Assembly: GCA_964645405.1 (NCBI GenBank)
Contig: CAZYCA010000029.1
Coordinates: 1-64,000 of the forward strand
Length of the DNA stretch: 64,000 nucleotides
From: JAMWDF01 sp964645405
GTDB lineage: Bacteria > Ratteibacteria > UBA8468 > B48-G9 > DSTR01
Direction of reading: 5' to 3'
The translations under genes were made by a program, and so were the position numbers. Shown here in pieces: positions 60,778 through 64,000 of this stretch. The first letter of the stretch is position 1. Every line of letters starts with the position of its first letter. Under the pieces are notes generated by a model. The model was not told where the DNA came from. It saw nothing but the letters and a program-made list of their open reading frames with translations, and ran no database searches.

Positions 60778-62106
60778 ATGATTCTTCATTCTTCCCGGCA
60801 AATAAGCGACCGTATTTTCTTAGAAAGGCTTAATGATTTCGGAATAAAACTTGGTCTGGACAGGACCTTTGCTCTGCTTAAACATTTCGGTCAGCCGCAG
60901 GAGAAATACCTTTCTGTCCTGGTGGCAGGGACAAACGGGAAAGGTTCTGTGGCAAAAGCCTTATCCCGGATTCTTCTAACTTCTGGTTATCGGGTAGGCC
61001 TTTACACCAGTCCGCACCTGGTGGATATAAGGGAAAGAATTTTTGTTAACGAAAGACCCATTTCCAGACGTTTATTTCGGACAGGTTTAAGAAAAGTCCG
61101 GCAGGTTGTAGAAAATTCTCCCTTCCATCTCACTCCTACCTTTTTTGAGGCTCTTACGGTGATGGCTTTTCTGGCATTTGCCGAAGAGAAGGTAGAGGTA
61201 GCAGTGGTGGAGGTGGGTATGGGTGGCCGTTTTGATGCTACCAATGTTGTCCCGGCCAGCCTTTCTGTTATCACCACGGTGGGACTGGACCATATGCAAT
61301 ATCTTGGTCCGACGCAAAGGGATATTGCCAGGGAAAAAGCCGGAATTATTAAAGAAGCCAAACCGGTGATTTCTGCCAGTCAAAAACCAGAAGTCCTGCA
61401 GGTGATAAGGCAGGTAGCCAGAGATAAACAGGCAAAACTTTTAGTTCATGGCAGGGATTTTCTCGGCCAGATGAAGCAGATGAATCTGGAAAGACTCCAG
61501 TTTGATTTTAGCGGAGAAGAAAGTTTTACCGGTCTGGAAACCCGGCTGACTGGCAGGCATCAGGTGGAGAATATGGCTCTGGCTGTCCAGGCAAGCCTGC
61601 AGTTAAACAAAATGGGACTGTCCATTCCCCGGAAGGCAATTAGAGTTGGCCTGAAAAAAGTTTTCTGGCCAGGCAGGTTACAGATTTTAAGGCGTAAGCC
61701 CTTGCTTCTTCTTGATGGTGCACATAACAGTTCCGGCCTGGAAGTTTTACATGAGACTTTAGAGGATGTATATCCGGGAAAGAAATTTTCTGTCTTAACT
61801 GCTATCCTCAAGGATAAACAGTGGCAGAAAATGTTGCGTATGATGCTGCCCTGGAGTAAGAAGTTTGTTTTTACCGGACTGAAAACAGAAAGGGCAATCT
61901 CCCCTGAAGTTCTGGCAGCATACATTCTTCGGTACCAGCCAGAGGAAAAAGTAAAGGTTGTCACAGGCGTGAAAGAAGCCTGGCAGATGGTAAAGGAAAG
62001 TAAAGAAGACTGGGTCATCTGCGGGTCTCTGTATCTGGCCGGGGAAATCCTGCAGCAGGCAGGAAGGAATGTTTTCCTGGGGAAAAAACTACCTTCCAGA
62101 AGGTGA
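60778..62106 (+). CDS. folC: Folylpolyglutamate/dihydrofolate synthase
   Basis: A 442-residue Mur-ligase-family enzyme that adds glutamate to folates. The P-loop is VAGTNGKGSVAKALSRIL, followed by YTSPHLVDIRERI, the metal-site VEVGMGGRFDATN, and TTVGLDHMQYLG. The C-terminal domain has PGRLQILRRKPLLLLDGAHN. The start has no clear ribosome binding site. accD-folC order is common. The 3' end overlaps the convergent SGNH gene by 18 bases. Confidence 0.95.
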   Translation: MILHSSRQISDRIFLERLNDFGIKLGLDRTFALLKHFGQPQEKYLSVLVAGTNGKGSVAKALSRILLTSGYRVGLYTSPHLVDIRERIFVNERPISRRLFRTGLRKVRQVVENSPFHLTPTFFEALTVMAFLAFAEEKVEVAVVEVGMGGRFDATNVVPASLSVITTVGLDHMQYLGPTQRDIAREKAGIIKEAKPVISASQKPEVLQVIRQVARDKQAKLLVHGRDFLGQMKQMNLERLQFDFSGEESFTGLETRLTGRHQVENMALAVQASLQLNKMGLSIPRKAIRVGLKKVFWPGRLQILRRKPLLLLDGAHNSSGLEVLHETLEDVYPGKKFSVLTAILKDKQWQKMLRMMLPWSKKFVFTGLKTERAISPEVLAAYILRYQPEEKVKVVTGVKEAWQMVKESKEDWVICGSLYLAGEILQQAGRNVFLGKKLPSRR

Positions 62107-63138
62107 TTTTTTAAGAATTTTTTTCAAGACTGGGGTGAGATTATCCGCCATTCTGAGAAATCCTAAATCTGTGGGGTGGACACCATCCACAGTGCATTCC
62201 TGCCAGTCTTTTTTTCCCAGCAGCCTAAAACCATCCTGGAAAAAGATAAATTTATCCCCGTGGTGTTGAAGTTTTTTGACCAGTCTGGCCTGGTAGTTTC
62301 TGGAACGAAAATAATCTTTTCTCACAGAACTCTCATGACAGATTCTGGAAAAGGGAATGCGGGAAATAACTAAAATAGGTATGCGGGCATACTTTTCCCG
62401 CAAAATCCGTATAAATTCTGGAAGACTCGCTCGTAAGTCAGGCGCATTGGCCTGGTAGTCAAGGAAGTAACAGGCAGGGTCCGGAATTTCAGAAATAATT
62501 CTTGCCATTTCTGGTTCACCCCGGCCGCTTCCGGAGAAACCAAGATTGATAAATTCATGGTTAAAACGGCGACTTAAAATGTTGGTGTAAGCCATGCCAG
62601 GCCTGCTGGCACAACCGCCCTGCGTGATAGAAGTTCCGTAGACAATGATGCGACCCCCAGAAAAAGCAGGTGGTGGCAAAAGCCTGGCACCCGGGAGAAG
62701 ACCAAGAAGTAAATTTTTCACGCCCTGGTAGAGAGGGAAATAGATGGTAATCAGTCTCATTTTCTTTTCTGGCAGGTTTAACAGGGTAGCCTGGTATTCC
62801 ACATCAGAGGGCTTCCCGGCGGCTGTAGCCAGATAGCAGCATCTACCAACCGGACCAACATAGCAGTCAAAACCGCTCTGACCTGTTGCAGGCATGTGGT
62901 ACATATCAGAAGGACCCAGGAGTGTTACTTTCAGCTGTATCAACGGGGAATCTGTCTGGAACCGTAGCTGGCCACCTGCAGTGTTGTTAGCCAGGGAATC
63001 TACTGCCGGCGGGATAGCCCAGGATGATTTCAGGGGTAAACGACGGTAACATTTATCCTGCTTTAGCCAGGGGAAACCAGAAATACGGAATGGCTTTTCC
63101 TGTGCGCTGTACCAGACAACCTGGTCTTTAAAATTCAT
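62089..63138 (-). CDS. SGNH/GDSL hydrolase with N-terminal jelly-roll domain
   Basis: A 349-residue esterase-like protein. An N-terminal beta domain (about 1-150; GFDCYVGPVG takes the place of the GxDLY motif of PF14607-type proteins) is followed by the SGNH domain: Ser170 in VYGTSITQGG, Gly in GFSGSGRGEP, Asn in DYQANAPD and the Asp-His pair in DGVHPTDLG. These enzymes remove acyl groups from sugars or other substrates. No signal peptide. The ATG overlaps the pyrC stop by ATGA. Confidence 0.85.
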   Translation of the reverse strand: MNFKDQVVWYSAQEKPFRISGFPWLKQDKCYRRLPLKSSWAIPPAVDSLANNTAGGQLRFQTDSPLIQLKVTLLGPSDMYHMPATGQSGFDCYVGPVGRCCYLATAAGKPSDVEYQATLLNLPEKKMRLITIYFPLYQGVKNLLLGLLPGARLLPPPAFSGGRIIVYGTSITQGGCASRPGMAYTNILSRRFNHEFINLGFSGSGRGEPEMARIISEIPDPACYFLDYQANAPDLRASLPEFIRILREKYARIPILVISRIPFSRICHESSVRKDYFRSRNYQARLVKKLQHHGDKFIFFQDGFRLLGKKDWQECTVDGVHPTDLGFLRMADNLTPVLKKILKKSPSGR

Positions 63139-64000
63139 TTGCTTTCTTCGTCCTGGTAGGCGATTTTTCCAGAAACCAGAGTGTAAAGAACTTTTCCCTT
63201 GAGTTCCCAGTTAATAAAGGGCGAATTTTTACTCCTGGAGACAATTTTTTCCTTCTGGTAGACCCATTTTTTATCAGGGTCATAAACTACCACATCCGCA
63301 GGCTCTCCTTCTTTTATCTGGGCTGGTGCCAGTCCTAAAACATTAGCCGGGTTAGTGGTGAAAGCCGCAATCAACTGAAGAGGTTTTAATTCCTTTTCTG
63401 TCAGTCGCCAGGCCAGAGGCAAGGCTGTTTCCAGACCGATTATCCCAAAAGCAGCATTCTCAAATCCTGTTTCTTTTTCCTCATCAGCATGTGGAGCATG
63501 GTCGGTAACCAGGCAGTCTATGGTGCCATCCTTCAGTCCTTCTATCAGGGCCTGGATGTCCTGTCTGGTACGTAAAGGAGGAGAAACTTTAGCCTGGGTA
63601 TTGTAACCAGCTGTTGCCTCCTCGGTTAAAGTAATATGGTGGACAGTAACTTCTGCTGTTACTGATAGCCCCTTTTTCCTGGCTTTCCGGACAATCTGGA
63701 CAGCTTCAGCTGTGGTAAGGTGTGCCAGGTGCAGTCTTCCGCCGGTAAGACCTGCCAGAGAAACATCCCTGGCGACCATAATTTCTTCAGCCTGCCTGGG
63801 GATTCCTGGCAGTCCCAGCCGGACAGAAAGAGTTCCCTCATTCATCACACCATTTTTAGAAAGAGCAGCATCTTCAGCATGAGAAATAACCGGTTTTTGG
63901 TGCAGTCGGGTATATTCCAAAGCCCGGCGCATGACAAGACTATCCATCACACAGGAGCCATCATCCGAGAAAGCCACAGCTCCTTCAGCCGCCATCTCGC
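63135..64000 (-). CDS. pyrC: Dihydroorotase, partial (5' end beyond window)
   Basis: The C-terminal 288 or so residues of a class I dihydroorotase, which closes carbamoyl-aspartate to dihydroorotate in pyrimidine synthesis. Seen: AFSDDGSCV, metal ligand SHAEDAALS, LHLAHLTTAEAV, VTVHHITLTEE, and the catalytic Asp in CLVTDHAPHADEEK. NPANVLGLAP and PADVVVYDPDKKWV end the protein. The N-terminal part, with the HxH metal pair, lies past base 64000, so the methionine near the window end is not the true start. Usual length is about 430 residues. Confidence 0.95.
   Translation of the reverse strand, partial: EMAAEGAVAFSDDGSCVMDSLVMRRALEYTRLHQKPVISHAEDAALSKNGVMNEGTLSVRLGLPGIPRQAEEIMVARDVSLAGLTGGRLHLAHLTTAEAVQIVRKARKKGLSVTAEVTVHHITLTEEATAGYNTQAKVSPPLRTRQDIQALIEGLKDGTIDCLVTDHAPHADEEKETGFENAAFGIIGLETALPLAWRLTEKELKPLQLIAAFTTNPANVLGLAPAQIKEGEPADVVVYDPDKKWVYQKEKIVSRSKNSPFINWELKGKVLYTLVSGKIAYQDEESK

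Noticed and set aside
1..64000. CRISPR arrays, prophage or integron
   Set aside because: No regularly spaced repeats, no phage structural genes, no integrase and no att-like repeats beside the single tRNA were found on reading.

Overview
The window looks like one contiguous chromosomal segment of an uncultured, anaerobic, diderm (outer-membrane) bacterium from a poorly cultured phylum. Signs of a diderm are a TPR lipoprotein with an LGGC lipobox, a CsgG-like exported protein, and a type II secretion/type IV pilus ATPase with a pseudopilin. Signs of anaerobiosis are a glycyl radical enzyme, NrdG-like radical SAM protein and several 4Fe-4S proteins. The long SecA with an NBD1 insertion and the stock of DUF4838, sialidase, CBM9-like and GH2-like proteins resemble Omnitrophota/PVC-type genomes. 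That placement is an inference; no rRNA gene is present to test it.

Layout. 1-440: a DUF6788-type Cys-rich protein. 629-8229 (minus strand): a tightly packed mixed run of gatC, accA, hisG, a 31-residue COX24-like ribosomal miniprotein, a TPR lipoprotein, dxs, an NrdG-like radical SAM protein, a small membrane protein and a family 1 glycosyltransferase. 8542-13872 (plus): an Fe-S protein, an amidohydrolase, an alpha/alpha-toroid protein and a glycyl radical enzyme of unknown substrate. 13944-19645: a coiled-coil protein, sialidase-like protein, cysS, patatin-like phospholipase and CsgG-like protein. 19758-29868 (plus): a five-gene overlapping operon joining a three-module QueG/RdhA-like Fe-S protein to two large exported glycan-active proteins, a class I glutamine amidotransferase and a ThuA-like exported protein. 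29870-38220: single genes and short operons for sugar and ester metabolism (metallophosphoesterase, DUF4838, amidohydrolase paralogue, GT2, alpha/beta hydrolase, fucose-isomerase-like protein, PHP protein).

38213-44623: a phosphosugar mutase and a GspE/PilB ATPase on the minus strand, opposite a FliA-type sigma factor, a FlgM-sized protein, a pseudopilin split by an inserted domain, and a HAMP membrane protein. 44604-52109 (minus): rsfS, then an ftsK-rimO operon whose distal part encodes a UroD-like protein, a GatZ-like protein and a form IV RuBisCO-like protein. 52.1 kb is a strand switch: ftsK is transcribed leftwards, while tRNA-Phe, an oversized secA, dnaA, dnaN, a frameshifted dciA, dapA, accD and folC run rightwards. 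A perfect DnaA box lies between dnaA and dnaN, so the chromosomal origin may be nearby. 62089-64000 (minus): an SGNH hydrolase and the 3' part of pyrC, which runs off the window.

How the genes work together: the core genes (replication start, protein export, fatty acid and isoprenoid precursor supply) are interleaved with catabolic genes that fit a specialist degrader of complex, probably acidic or modified, glycans. Genes are very compact: ATGA overlaps are common, convergent genes overlap at their 3' ends, several promoters sit so close to start codons that leaderless mRNAs are likely, and I found no convincing intrinsic terminator. No CRISPR array, prophage or complete insertion sequence was seen.
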